Origin: Stenotrophomonas sp. BIGb0135
Lineage (GTDB): Bacteria; Pseudomonadota; Gammaproteobacteria; Xanthomonadales; Xanthomonadaceae
Reading direction: 5' to 3'
Assembly: GCF_024810105.1 (NCBI RefSeq)
Contig: NZ_JANUDX010000005.1
Coordinates: 124,001 to 188,000 of the forward strand
DNA: 64,000 nucleotides
Below the pieces are notes generated by a model. The model had not been told where the DNA came from. It saw only the letters and a list, made by a program, of their open reading frames with translations, and ran no database searches. Within the stretch, counting starts at the first letter, position 1. Every line of letters starts with the position of its first letter. Positions 15,264 to 22,998 of the stretch are shown here, one piece after another. A program made the position numbers and the translations under genes.

Positions 15264-15331
15264 TGCAGTTGCAGTTGCAGTTGCAGTTGCAGTTGCAGTT
15301 GACGTTGACGTTGACGTTGACGTTGACGTAG
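15264..15331 (+). repeat. Hexanucleotide tandem repeat, two unit types
   Basis: About six TTGCAG units are followed by about five TTGACG units. Together with the tract at 14968 they bracket element copy 3. The dinB stop is 23 bp downstream. Confidence 0.88.
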
Positions 15332-15353
15332 ATCTTCAAACGCCACCCAACGC

Positions 15354-16436
15354 TCAACAGTCATCAAGATGATCGAACAACCCCGGCTGGCTCACCGCCT
15401 CACGCTCCCGGAATCCCCCCAACCCCACCCCCACCAACCGATAGCGCGTCTCCGCCGGCAGATCCACCCGCGACCGCAACGCCAACGCGATATCGCGCAA
15501 CTCTTCCAGTGACTCCGGCGGCGACTCCGGCGTAAAGCTCCGCGTAATGATCCGGAACTGCGACGTCTTCAACTTCAGCACCACCGTGTGCCCCACCCGC
15601 TCCGTCTTCCGCGTCGCCTGCCACGTCTTTCCCGCCAGCTCCACGATTGCCGCGTCCAGTGCATCCAGCGGCAGATCTTCGGCGAACGTATCCTCCGACG
15701 AAATCGACTGCACCGGCTGGTCCGGCTCCACCGCACGCTCATCGATCCCCCGCGCGCGGTGGTACAACCGCGCACCGAAACTGCCGAACCGCCCTTCCAG
15801 CTGCTCCAGCGGCAACGCGCGCAGATCACCCACCGTCGCGATCCCCAGCTCGGCCAGCTTGGCCTCCATCACCTTGCCCACGCCCGGCACGCGATTGACC
15901 GGCAGCGGCGTCAGGAAGCGCTCCACGCGATGCGGCGGCACCACGAACTGACCATCCGGCTTGCGCCAATCCGAGGCGATCTTGGCCAGGAACTTGTTCG
16001 GTGCGATCCCCGCCGACGCCGTCAACCGCGTCTCCTCCCGGATCTGCGCCCGGATGATCTCCGCGATCTCCGTCGCCACCGTCATCCCGCCCTTGTGCAC
16101 CGTCACATCCAGGTACGCCTCGTCCAGCGACAGCGGCTCCACCAGATCGGTATGCCGCAGGAAAATCTCCCGCACCTGCCGCGACACCGCCTTGTAGCGC
16201 ACGAAGTCCGGCGGCACGAACACCGCGTCCGGGCACAGCCGCTCCGCGCGCAACGCCGGCATCGCCGACCGGATCCCGAACACCCGCGCCTCGTACGATG
16301 CCGCGCACACCACCGAGCGTGCGCCCTTCCACGCCACCACCACCGGCCGCCCGCGCAGCGACGGATCGTCGCGCTGCTCCACCGACGCGTAGAACGCGTC
16401 CATGTCCACGTGAATGATTTTGCGCAGAACGGACAC
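15354..16436 (-). CDS. dinB: DNA polymerase IV (Y-family translesion polymerase)
   Basis: At 360 aa it matches DinB. Palm/fingers motifs include 'IHVDMDAFYASVEQRDDP' (catalytic Asp), 'VCAASYEARVFGIRSAM' and 'LSLDEAYLDVT' (second Asp/Glu). The thumb has the helix-hairpin-helix segment 'VNRVPGVGKVMEAKL'; the little-finger domain runs to about residue 340. The C-terminus ends 'QPGLFDHLDD', resembling a beta-clamp binding peptide (QxxLF). It performs error-prone bypass synthesis. I could not find a convincing LexA box upstream in 16437-16500. Confidence 0.96.
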   Translation of the reverse strand: MSVLRKIIHVDMDAFYASVEQRDDPSLRGRPVVVAWKGARSVVCAASYEARVFGIRSAMPALRAERLCPDAVFVPPDFVRYKAVSRQVREIFLRHTDLVEPLSLDEAYLDVTVHKGGMTVATEIAEIIRAQIREETRLTASAGIAPNKFLAKIASDWRKPDGQFVVPPHRVERFLTPLPVNRVPGVGKVMEAKLAELGIATVGDLRALPLEQLEGRFGSFGARLYHRARGIDERAVEPDQPVQSISSEDTFAEDLPLDALDAAIVELAGKTWQATRKTERVGHTVVLKLKTSQFRIITRSFTPESPPESLEELRDIALALRSRVDLPAETRYRLVGVGLGGFREREAVSQPGLFDHLDDC

Positions 16437-16679
16437 GTCGGGAAGGCTCGGGCCTGGAAGCGGATTGCTAGATGAACAAGATTACAGCCACACGCCTGAG
16501 TATGGTCTTTTCATAACAACAACATGCGTTTTTCAAGCTGAAAACACTACGCCAGCGTACGGTTAAAACGTTTGATTGAATCACTTTTCCTCTGCACTCT
16601 TGCGCACTTGTAACCCAGCAACACAGCCGCCCCAGGGCCGGCTTCACCCGATGGCAACTTCTTCAGGATTGCGCTTTCC

Positions 16680-17195
16680 ATGACTCGTCTCCACGCGTTC
16701 TCGCGCGAACAACTGCTGGCCAGCGCCCGCGGTGAACTGTTCGGCCCGGGCAGCGGTCGCCTGCCCAACGATCCGATGCTGATGTTCGATCGCATCACCG
16801 ACATCCGCGACGACGGCGGCCCCCACGGCAAGGGACTGGTACGCGCCGAACTGGATATCCGCCCCGACCTGTGGTTCTTCGGCTGTCACTTCATCGGCGA
16901 CCCGGTCATGCCCGGCTGCCTCGGCCTGGATGCCATGTGGCAGCTCACCGGCTTCTACCTGACATGGCTCGGCGCCCCCGGCCGCGGCCGCGCCCTGGGC
17001 TGTGGCGAAGTGAAGTTCACCGGCCAGGTGCTGCCCGAAGCGAAGCTGGTCAGCTACGAAATCGACATCACCCGCGTCATCAACCGCAAGCTGGTGATGG
17101 CCCAGGCCGACGCCCGCATGCTGGTGGACGGCCGCGAAATCTATTCCGCCAAGGACCTCCGCGTAGGTCTGTTCACCTCCACCGAGAACTTCTGA
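16680..17195 (+). CDS. fabA: 3-hydroxydecanoyl-ACP dehydratase/isomerase
   Basis: The 171-aa hot-dog enzyme keeps both catalytic residues at E. coli positions, His70 in '[14 protein letters not shown]' and Asp84 in '[10 protein letters not shown]'. It dehydrates 3-hydroxydecanoyl-ACP and isomerises the trans-2 to the cis-3 product, the branch point to unsaturated fatty acids in type II synthesis. It overlaps fabB by one base (TGATG) and forms an operon with it. The 240-bp upstream region includes an AGCGTAC half-site (16554-16560) that resembles part of FabR/DesT-type sites, a weak hint only. Confidence 0.97.
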   Translation: MTRLHAFSREQLLASARGELFGPGSGRLPNDPMLMFDRITDIRDDGGPHGKGLVRAELDIRPDLWFFGCHFIGDPVMPGCLGLDAMWQLTGFYLTWLGAPGRGRALGCGEVKFTGQVLPEAKLVSYEIDITRVINRKLVMAQADARMLVDGREIYSAKDLRVGLFTSTENF

Positions 17196-18403
17196 TGCGT
17201 CGCGTCGTCATTACCGGAATGGGCATTACCTCGTGCCTGGGCAACGATCTGGACACGGTGTCCAGCGCACTGCGTGAGGGCCGTGCCGGCATCCGCACCC
17301 TGCCCGACCACGCCGAAGCCGGCCTGCGCAGCCACGTCGGCGGCAATATCGAACTGGACCTGGACGCGCAGATCGACCGCAAGGTGAAGCGCTTCATGAG
17401 CGACGCCTCGGCGTACGCCTATATCGCCATGCGCGATGCGATCGCCGATGCCGGCCTGGACGAGAGCCAGGTCGCCAACCCGCGCACCGGTCTGATTGCC
17501 GGTTCCGGCGGCGGGTCCAGCCAGTGGCAGGTGGAATCGGCCGACATCCTGCGCGCGCGTGGCGTGCGCAAGGTCGGCCCGTACATGGTGCCGCGCACGA
17601 TGTGCTCGACCGTGTCGGCGTGCCTGGCCACCGCGTTCCAGATCAAGGGCCTGAGCTACTCGCTGTCCGCCGCCTGCGCGACCTCCGCGCACTGCATCGG
17701 CGCGGCCGCCGACCTGATCCGCCACGGTGCCCAGGACGTGATGTTCGCCGGCGGCGGTGAAGACCTGCACTGGTCGATGAGCGTGATGTTCGACGCCATG
17801 GGCGCGCTGTCCACCCGCTTCAACGAGACCCCGGCCTCGGCCTCGCGCCCGTATGACAAGGACCGCGACGGCTTCGTCATCGCCGGCGGCGGCGGCATGC
17901 TGGTGCTGGAGGACTACGACCACGCCGTGGCCCGTGGCGCGCGCATCTACGCCGAACTGGTCGGCTACGGCGTGACCTCCGACGGCGCCGACATGGTCGC
18001 CCCGTCCGGTGAAGGCGCGGTGCGCTGCATGAACATGGCCATGGCCAACCTGTCCGGCCCGATCGACTACCTCAACACGCACGGCACCTCGACCCCGCTG
18101 GGCGACGTCACCGAGCTGAAGGCGGTGCGCGAAGTGTTCGGCGAATCGATCCCGCCGTTGTCCTCGACCAAGGCCCTGTCCGGCCACTCGCTGGGCGCGG
18201 CAAGCGTGCACGAAGCGATCTACTGCCTGCTGATGATGCGCGACGGCTTCATCGCCGGCTCGGCGAACATCGGCGAACTCGACCCGCTGGTCGAAGGTTT
18301 CCCGATCGTGCGCGCCAGCCAGGAGGCGCAGTTGAACACGGTGATGTCCAACAGCTTCGGCTTCGGCGGCACCAACGCGGCGCTGGTGTTCGGCCGGGTG
18401 TGA
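17195..18403 (+). CDS. fabB: 3-oxoacyl-ACP synthase I
   Basis: The 402-aa condensing enzyme shows the Cys-His-His triad: Cys161 ('[10 protein letters not shown]'), His296 ('[11 protein letters not shown]') and His331 ('[11 protein letters not shown]'). It elongates cis-3-decenoyl-ACP from FabA, which commits carbon to unsaturated fatty acids. The ATG overlaps the fabA stop as TGATG, so translation is probably coupled. A strong terminator lies 23 bp after the stop, closing a two-gene operon. Confidence 0.97.
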   Translation: MRRVVITGMGITSCLGNDLDTVSSALREGRAGIRTLPDHAEAGLRSHVGGNIELDLDAQIDRKVKRFMSDASAYAYIAMRDAIADAGLDESQVANPRTGLIAGSGGGSSQWQVESADILRARGVRKVGPYMVPRTMCSTVSACLATAFQIKGLSYSLSAACATSAHCIGAAADLIRHGAQDVMFAGGGEDLHWSMSVMFDAMGALSTRFNETPASASRPYDKDRDGFVIAGGGGMLVLEDYDHAVARGARIYAELVGYGVTSDGADMVAPSGEGAVRCMNMAMANLSGPIDYLNTHGTSTPLGDVTELKAVREVFGESIPPLSSTKALSGHSLGAASVHEAIYCLLMMRDGFIAGSANIGELDPLVEGFPIVRASQEAQLNTVMSNSFGFGGTNAALVFGRV

Positions 18404-18425
18404 TGCGCGGTTGATGCGTGACGAG

Positions 18426-18456
18426 AAAGCCCGGCCAATGCGCCGGGCTTTTTTTC
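18426..18456 (+). terminator. Intrinsic terminator of fabA-fabB
   Basis: AAAGCCCGGC (18426-18435), loop CAATGC and GCCGGGCTTT (18442-18451) form a 10-bp perfect stem, followed by a T-rich run to about 18459. It is the clearest rho-independent terminator in the window. Confidence 0.95.
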
Positions 18457-18488
18457 TTTGGTCTGGCGTTCATGGTGCCGGAACGAAG

Positions 18489-19671
18489 AGCAGCCGAGCA
18501 TGGCTCGGCTCTACCGACGTGGCATCAGGCCACATGACCGGATGCCGTACCTGCAATCCCGCATCACGCATGACAGGATCACCCGCCGGCAATCCCGCAT
18601 CACGCATGACCGGATCACGCGCTGGTAGTCCCGCATCACGCATGACCGGATCACCCGCCGGCAATCCCGCATCACGCATGACAGGATCACCCGCCGGCAA
18701 TCCCGCATCACGCATGACCGGTAGTGCCGAGCCATGCTCGGCAACCGCGCGCAGCGCGGCATACGTGTCCGAAGGCAACATCCATCAAAGCGCCATTGGG
18801 TTGCCGGCATGGCACCAGCCCGACGCCCGGGGTTCGGCGGTCACGTTGCCGAAACGGAGAGCAGCCGAGCATGGCTCGGCTCTACCGACGTGGCGTCAGG
18901 CCACGTGATGCGGGATGCCGTGCCCGCAATCCCGCATCACGCATGACCGGATCACGTGCCGGCAATCCCGCATCACGCATGACCGGATGACGCGCCGGCA
19001 ATCCCGCACCGCGCATGGCCGGATCACGTGCCGGCAATCTCACACCGCGCATGACCGGATGACGCGCCGACAATCCCGCACCACGCATGACCGGATCACG
19101 CGCCGGCAATCCCGCATCGCACATGACCGGATCACCCGCCGGCAATCCCGCGTCGCGCATGATCGGATCGCGCCGGTAATCTCACACCGCGCATGACCGG
19201 TAGTGCCGAGCCATGCTCGGCAACCGCGCGCAGCGCGGCGTACGCGTCCGAAGGGAACATCCATCAAAGCGCCATTGGGGTTGCCGGCATGGCACCAGCC
19301 CGACGCCCGGGGTTCGGCGGTCATGTTGCCGGAACGGAGAGCAGCCGAGCATGGCTCGGCTCTACCGATGTGGCATCAGGCCACGTGATCGGATGCCGTG
19401 CGGGCGATCCAACATAACGCGTGACCGGATGACACCCCGGCAATCCCGCACCGCGCATGACCGGTAGTGCCGAGCCATGCTCGGCAACCGCGCGCAGCGC
19501 GGCGTGCGCGTCCGAAGGCAACACCCATCAAAGCGCCATCGGGGTTGCCGGCATGGCACCATCCCGACGCCCTTGGTCCGACGCCCCGGGTCCAACGCCC
19601 CGGGTCCGACGCCGTTGGTCAGGCGGTCATGTTGCCGGCACGAAGAGCAGCCGAGCGTGGCTCGGCTCTAC
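18489..19671. repeat. Higher-order repeat block: inverted SMAG pairs alternating with a 36-bp minisatellite
   Basis: Plus-strand SMAGs (18721, 19200, 19464) and minus-strand SMAGs (ending near 18514, 18885, 19365 and 19671) form three inverted pairs. Each pair encloses a conserved spacer of roughly 110-155 bp, and a fourth, partial right end sits at 18463-18514. Between the pairs run copies of a 36-bp unit (core 'CGCATGACCGGATCACCCGC'): about five in 18540-18720, eight in 18905-19199 and two in 19385-19463. The last SMAG overlaps the stop codon of the convergent HAD gene. No coding function is supported. Confidence 0.88.
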
Positions 19672-20345
19672 CGTAGGTGCGGCAGCAGCAATGCGTGCGC
19701 GTCCACCAGCGAACCAACGATGCGGTGGCCGAGCGCGCGCAGGTCTTCGTCGGGGTGCACCAGGTCGGGGACCTGGATCGCGGTCATGCCCGCGCCGACC
19801 GCTGCGCGGATACCCGCCGGCGAATCCTCCAGCGCCAGGCAGCGCGCCGGCTCCTTGCCCAGCTTCCGTGCGGCCAGCAGGTAGATGTCCGGCGCCGGCT
19901 TGGGGTGGGCCACGTCGCTGCTGGTCACCACCACGTCGAAGAACGCCAGCAACCCGGACGCCGCCAGCTTGCGCGAGGCGCGCGGCTGCCGGGTCGAGGT
20001 GGCCACCGCGCGCGGGATGTCGTGCTCGCGCAACAACTGCAGCAGTTCCAGGATGCCCGGCCGCAACGGCAGCCCGGCATGCGTGCGTGCTTCGTACAGG
20101 TCATGGCAGCGCGCGAACAACGCCGCCACCTGCCCGGCCTCGATGTGCTGCAGCAACAGGCGCTCGCAGTCGCGATCACCCAGCCCGACCAGGCGCAGCC
20201 AGAAGCCATCCTCGATGGGCAGCCTCAGTTCCTGCGCGGCCTGGCTCCAGCACGCGATCGACACCCGCTCGCTGTCGATCATCAGGCCATCCATGTCGAA
20301 GATGACCGCGTCAGGCAGGAACGGCAGCGCCGCGATCGCACTCAT
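19668..20345 (-). CDS. HAD-superfamily phosphatase (beta-phosphoglucomutase/GS1-like)
   Basis: The 225-aa protein has HAD motifs 'AVIFDMDGLMIDSE' (nucleophile and acid/base Asp), 'VATSTRQPRASRKL', Lys in 'AHPKPAPDIY' and 'LEDSPAGIRAA'. The cap-domain type fits small sugar-phosphate or nucleotide phosphatases (YcjU/GS1 group). The substrate is not readable. Its start overlaps the rsuA stop (ATGA), so it is the last gene of rsmC-rsuA-HAD. Its TAG stop is contributed by the GTAG head of an adjoining SMAG element, so the repeat abuts coding sequence. Confidence 0.88.
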   Translation of the reverse strand: MSAIAALPFLPDAVIFDMDGLMIDSERVSIACWSQAAQELRLPIEDGFWLRLVGLGDRDCERLLLQHIEAGQVAALFARCHDLYEARTHAGLPLRPGILELLQLLREHDIPRAVATSTRQPRASRKLAASGLLAFFDVVVTSSDVAHPKPAPDIYLLAARKLGKEPARCLALEDSPAGIRAAVGAGMTAIQVPDLVHPDEDLRALGHRIVGSLVDAHALLLPHLR

Positions 20346-21046
20346 GGCACGTTGAACAGTGTGTCCAGGTCGGCCGCGTCGAGCATGCGCCACTGGCCTT
20401 CGCCCAGCCCGCCCAGGGTCAGCCCGCCGACGCGGCTGCGGTGCAGCGCCTCGACGTGGTTGCCGACCGCCGCGAACATGCGCCGCACCTGGTGGTAACG
20501 CCCCTCGTGCAGCACCAGCTCGGCCTCGCGCGGCGACCGCACCTCCAGCTCGGCCGGCAACAGCGGCTTGTCGTCGGATTCCAGCAGCAGCGTGCCGCTG
20601 GCGAAGCGTGCGGCCTCATCGCCGCGCAGGTCCTCGGCCAGGGTCACCTCGTAGGCCTTGTCCAGGCGCGACTTGGGCGACACGATCCGATGCAGCAGCG
20701 CGCCGTCGTCGGTCATCAGCAGCAGGCCGCTGGTGTCGCGGTCCAGGCGGCCCACCGAGGACAGCACCGGCGCGCGGTCGCGGTACCGCGGCGGCAGCAG
20801 GTCGTAGATCAACCGGCCCTTGTCCTTGGTCGAACAGGTATAGCCGCGCGGCTTGTGCAGCATCAGGGTGAGCCCCTGCGGCGGGTCCAGCGGCTCGCCC
20901 TCGACCCGGATCGCCTCGTGCGCGACCACGTCGTCGGCGTACAGCACCTCGCCTTCGGCATCGGTGACCAGGCCCTCGCGGAACATGCCCTGCACCTGCT
21001 TGCGGCTGCCATAGCCCAGGTTGGCCAACAACTTGACCAGCTTCAT
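20342..21046 (-). CDS. rsuA: 16S rRNA pseudouridine synthase (RsuA family)
   Basis: At 234 aa it has an N-terminal S4-like RNA-binding domain ('MKLVKLLANLGYGSRKQVQGMFREGLV') and an RsuA/RluB-type catalytic domain. The catalytic Asp is in 'GRLDRDTSGLLLMTDDG', and 'EGRYHQVRRMFAAVGNHVEALHRSRVGGL' is the family signature. RsuA modifies U516 of 16S rRNA; RluE-like 23S enzymes are close relatives, so specificity is probable rather than certain. ATGA overlaps exist with both neighbours, and the upstream partner is an rRNA methyltransferase-like gene, consistent with a ribosome modification operon. Confidence 0.92.
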   Translation of the reverse strand: MKLVKLLANLGYGSRKQVQGMFREGLVTDAEGEVLYADDVVAHEAIRVEGEPLDPPQGLTLMLHKPRGYTCSTKDKGRLIYDLLPPRYRDRAPVLSSVGRLDRDTSGLLLMTDDGALLHRIVSPKSRLDKAYEVTLAEDLRGDEAARFASGTLLLESDDKPLLPAELEVRSPREAELVLHEGRYHQVRRMFAAVGNHVEALHRSRVGGLTLGGLGEGQWRMLDAADLDTLFNVP

Positions 21047-22164
21047 GCGCGACCTCCGCGGCCCCACTTCGGCTCGGTGCTGCGCGGGGCACGGGCCGGG
21101 GTGGCGCTCTTGCTGGCCTTGGTCGCTTCGATCAGCTTGAAGCCATCGCGCTCGGCGGCCACCCGGACCTGGCCGAAGCTTTCGTTGAGGATCTGCTCGT
21201 ACGGCAGGTGGCGGTTGGCCACCAGCCACATCCGCCCGCCCGGGCGCAGCGCCTGCGCGGCCACGGCGATGAAGCGCTGGCCAATGTCGGGGCGGTCGGC
21301 GCGCGACGGGGTGTGGAACGGCGGATTGGTGACGATGAAGTCGTACTCGGCCTCGATCCCGGCAGTGACATCCTGCCAGTGGTAGGCCAGGGTGGCCGGC
21401 TTGTCGAGCCTGGCCAGGTTTTCCCGGGCCAACGCCAGCGCGCGGCCTTCGGCCTCGTACAGGTCCAGCGCGGTCACGCCCGGGCAGCGCGCCAGCACTT
21501 CGGTCGACAGGTAGCCGAAGCCGGCACCGAGATCGGCACCGCGCCCGGCCAGATCGGCCGGCAGCTGCTCCACCAGCAGCGCCGAAGCCGGGTCGATGCG
21601 ATCCCAGGCAAAGATGCCCGGCCGGCTCTGGAAGCGCCCGCCGAGGATCGCGCGGGGTGCGTCCAGGGTGGCCCAGCGCTGCGCCAGCGCGGCGTCGTGC
21701 TGGCCGTTCAGCGGCGCGGTCCAGTAGGCCCGGCAATGGTTCTTGGTGAGCTTGCCGCCCAGCCCGGTCAGCTGCTGCAGGTCGCCTTCGCCGGAGCGCG
21801 CGCCCTCGTTGTTGTGCTGGCAGGCCACCACGATCCCGCCCGGGGCGGCCAGCGCCACGGCGCGGGCGAACAGGGCCTTGGCCTCTTCACGCTGGCGCGG
21901 GGGCAGCACCAGCACCACCGCGTAACGGGTGGGGTCATCGGCCAGCTGCTGCTCGTCGCGCACGGTCCAGCCACTGGCCTCCAGGGCATCGGCAAACGGG
22001 CGGAAGCTCTGCTCGCAGACCAGTTGGCCCGGCTGGGCGTGCTCGCGCAGCGGCCAGCCATCGCGGGCGCGCAGGAACAACACGGGGCCGGCGGGCCAGG
22101 ACAGCACGCCACTGGCGAACGGCAGGAACAGGGTTTCCAGGGGAGCGTCGTGCTGGGCAGCCAT
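21043..22164 (-). CDS. rsmC: Class I SAM-dependent methyltransferase, RsmC/RlmG-like
   Basis: The 373-aa protein has two methyltransferase-like halves, as in RsmC: a degenerate N-terminal one and an active C-terminal one. The active half carries the SAM motif 'GADLGAGFGYLSTEV' and the catalytic 'VTNPPFHT' motif of N2-guanine methyltransferases. RsmC methylates G1207 of 16S rRNA and RlmG acts on 23S rRNA; the two cannot be separated here. The C-terminus has a Lys/Arg-rich tail. In-frame ATGs at 22176 and 22194 are alternative starts, and none has a good ribosome site. It leads the rsmC-rsuA-HAD operon. Confidence 0.85.
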   Translation of the reverse strand: MAAQHDAPLETLFLPFASGVLSWPAGPVLFLRARDGWPLREHAQPGQLVCEQSFRPFADALEASGWTVRDEQQLADDPTRYAVVLVLPPRQREEAKALFARAVALAAPGGIVVACQHNNEGARSGEGDLQQLTGLGGKLTKNHCRAYWTAPLNGQHDAALAQRWATLDAPRAILGGRFQSRPGIFAWDRIDPASALLVEQLPADLAGRGADLGAGFGYLSTEVLARCPGVTALDLYEAEGRALALARENLARLDKPATLAYHWQDVTAGIEAEYDFIVTNPPFHTPSRADRPDIGQRFIAVAAQALRPGGRMWLVANRHLPYEQILNESFGQVRVAAERDGFKLIEATKASKSATPARAPRSTEPKWGRGGRA

Positions 22165-22243
22165 CGGGGGGCACATCTTGAAAGAGACCGCCATTCTACC
22201 GGTTCGCCCGGATCGCCCCCGCCGTGCCCCGATTTGCGTTTAT

Positions 22244-22258
22244 TCAACGCGGCGTTGA
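22244..22258. promoter_or_regulatory. Short palindrome in the divergent region before a small gene
   Basis: TCAACGC-G-GCGTTGA is a perfect 7-bp inverted repeat midway between the rsmC start and the small gene at 22316. It could be an operator. Nothing ties it to a known factor. Confidence 0.3.
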
Positions 22259-22315
22259 TCCCCTGCCAACATCCCAACCGTCAGGGTGGAGGCTCACTTG
22301 TGATGGAGATGGCTC

Positions 22316-22579
22316 ATGCGTGCATTGTTTGTCGGTGGCGTGGTGGACAACAGCGAAATGGACATCGAGGGCGCCCAGCCCCCGGTGCACTACCCGCAGG
22401 ACACCGGCGGCGGGCACTCGCGCTACCGCCTGCACCAGGTGGGCAAGCAGTCCGATGGCAGCGTGGCCTATGCGGTATACGGTGCGCCGGACATGGCCGA
22501 CGACGAGGTGGCGCGGGTGGCCGATGAACGCGCCTACGCGCGCCGTTTCGAAGCCGAGCCGGAAGTGTTCCAGCACTGA
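22316..22579 (+). CDS. Small conserved-type protein of unknown function
   Basis: This 87-aa soluble protein begins 'MRALFVGGVVDNSEMD' and has a hydrophobic strand, a Tyr/His-rich middle ('PVHYPQDTGGGHSRYRLHQVG') and a helical acidic C-terminus. GGAG lies 7 nt upstream of the start. Codon use matches neighbouring genes and no competing frame looks better. I do not recognise a named family. The perfect palindrome GGTACCGGCC-ATC-GGCCGGTACC (22592-22614) just after the stop may end transcription. Confidence 0.7.
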   Translation: MRALFVGGVVDNSEMDIEGAQPPVHYPQDTGGGHSRYRLHQVGKQSDGSVAYAVYGAPDMADDEVARVADERAYARRFEAEPEVFQH

Positions 22580-22591
22580 GGGCCCCCGGCA

Positions 22592-22614
22592 GGTACCGGC
22601 CATCGGCCGGTACC
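22592..22614. terminator. Perfect 10-bp hairpin between convergent small genes
   Basis: GGTACCGGCC and GGCCGGTACC flank a 3-nt ATC. It lies between the stops of the genes at 22316 and 22630, a typical place for a two-way terminator, but there is no U-tract on either side. Confidence 0.45.
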
Positions 22615-22629
22615 CCGCCGGAGAACCGG

Positions 22630-22920
22630 CTATTCCACCGGCGGCAACTGCCGGATCGCGGTGATCCGGTCCAACCAGACCAGGTGCTGCTGCACCGGCG
22701 CATCCAGGTCGTCCAGCCGCAACTGGCCGTTGCTGCCTTCGTTCTCGTCGGCGTCGCGATACTGCTGGAGGGTCGGCTGCACCGCCACCGTGCCCAGCAC
22801 GCGGCTGCCGTCGTCGAGGGTCAGTTCCACCCGGGTCTGCCCGTGCAGCTGGGGCAGCAAGGCCTCCAGCGCGGCGATTTCAGCCGGATCGGTGTGGATG
22901 TGCGGGGCGTAACGGGACAT
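22630..22920 (-). CDS. DUF3247-type small protein, Sm-like fold family
   Basis: The 96-aa protein ('MSRYAPHIHTDPAEIAALEALL') resembles the DUF3247 family of Xanthomonas, for which an Sm-like beta-barrel structure is known to me. The central 'RVELTLDDGSRVLGTVAVQPTLQQYRDADENEG' and 'HLVWLDRITAIRQLP' segments fit the strands of that fold. AGGAG lies 6 nt before the ATG at 22920 and decides this start over the longer one at 22944. Function unknown; RNA binding is only a guess from the fold. Confidence 0.82.
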   Translation of the reverse strand: MSRYAPHIHTDPAEIAALEALLPQLHGQTRVELTLDDGSRVLGTVAVQPTLQQYRDADENEGSNGQLRLDDLDAPVQQHLVWLDRITAIRQLPPVE

Positions 22921-22998
22921 GAGGGACTCCTCTGGCATGAACATGCGTGGCCACCCACCCGGGGGTGAGCAGCACGCGCGATTCGAATCGGGGGTTGG

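Noticed and set aside
16437-16520. LexA/SOS box upstream of dinB
   Set aside because: No sequence close to either the CTGT-N8-ACAG or the Xanthomonas TTAG-N6-TACTA form could be found.
18540-19199. CRISPR array, because the repeat unit is 36 bp
   Set aside because: Units are directly abutting with no unique spacers, and copies vary in many positions. No cas genes are present.
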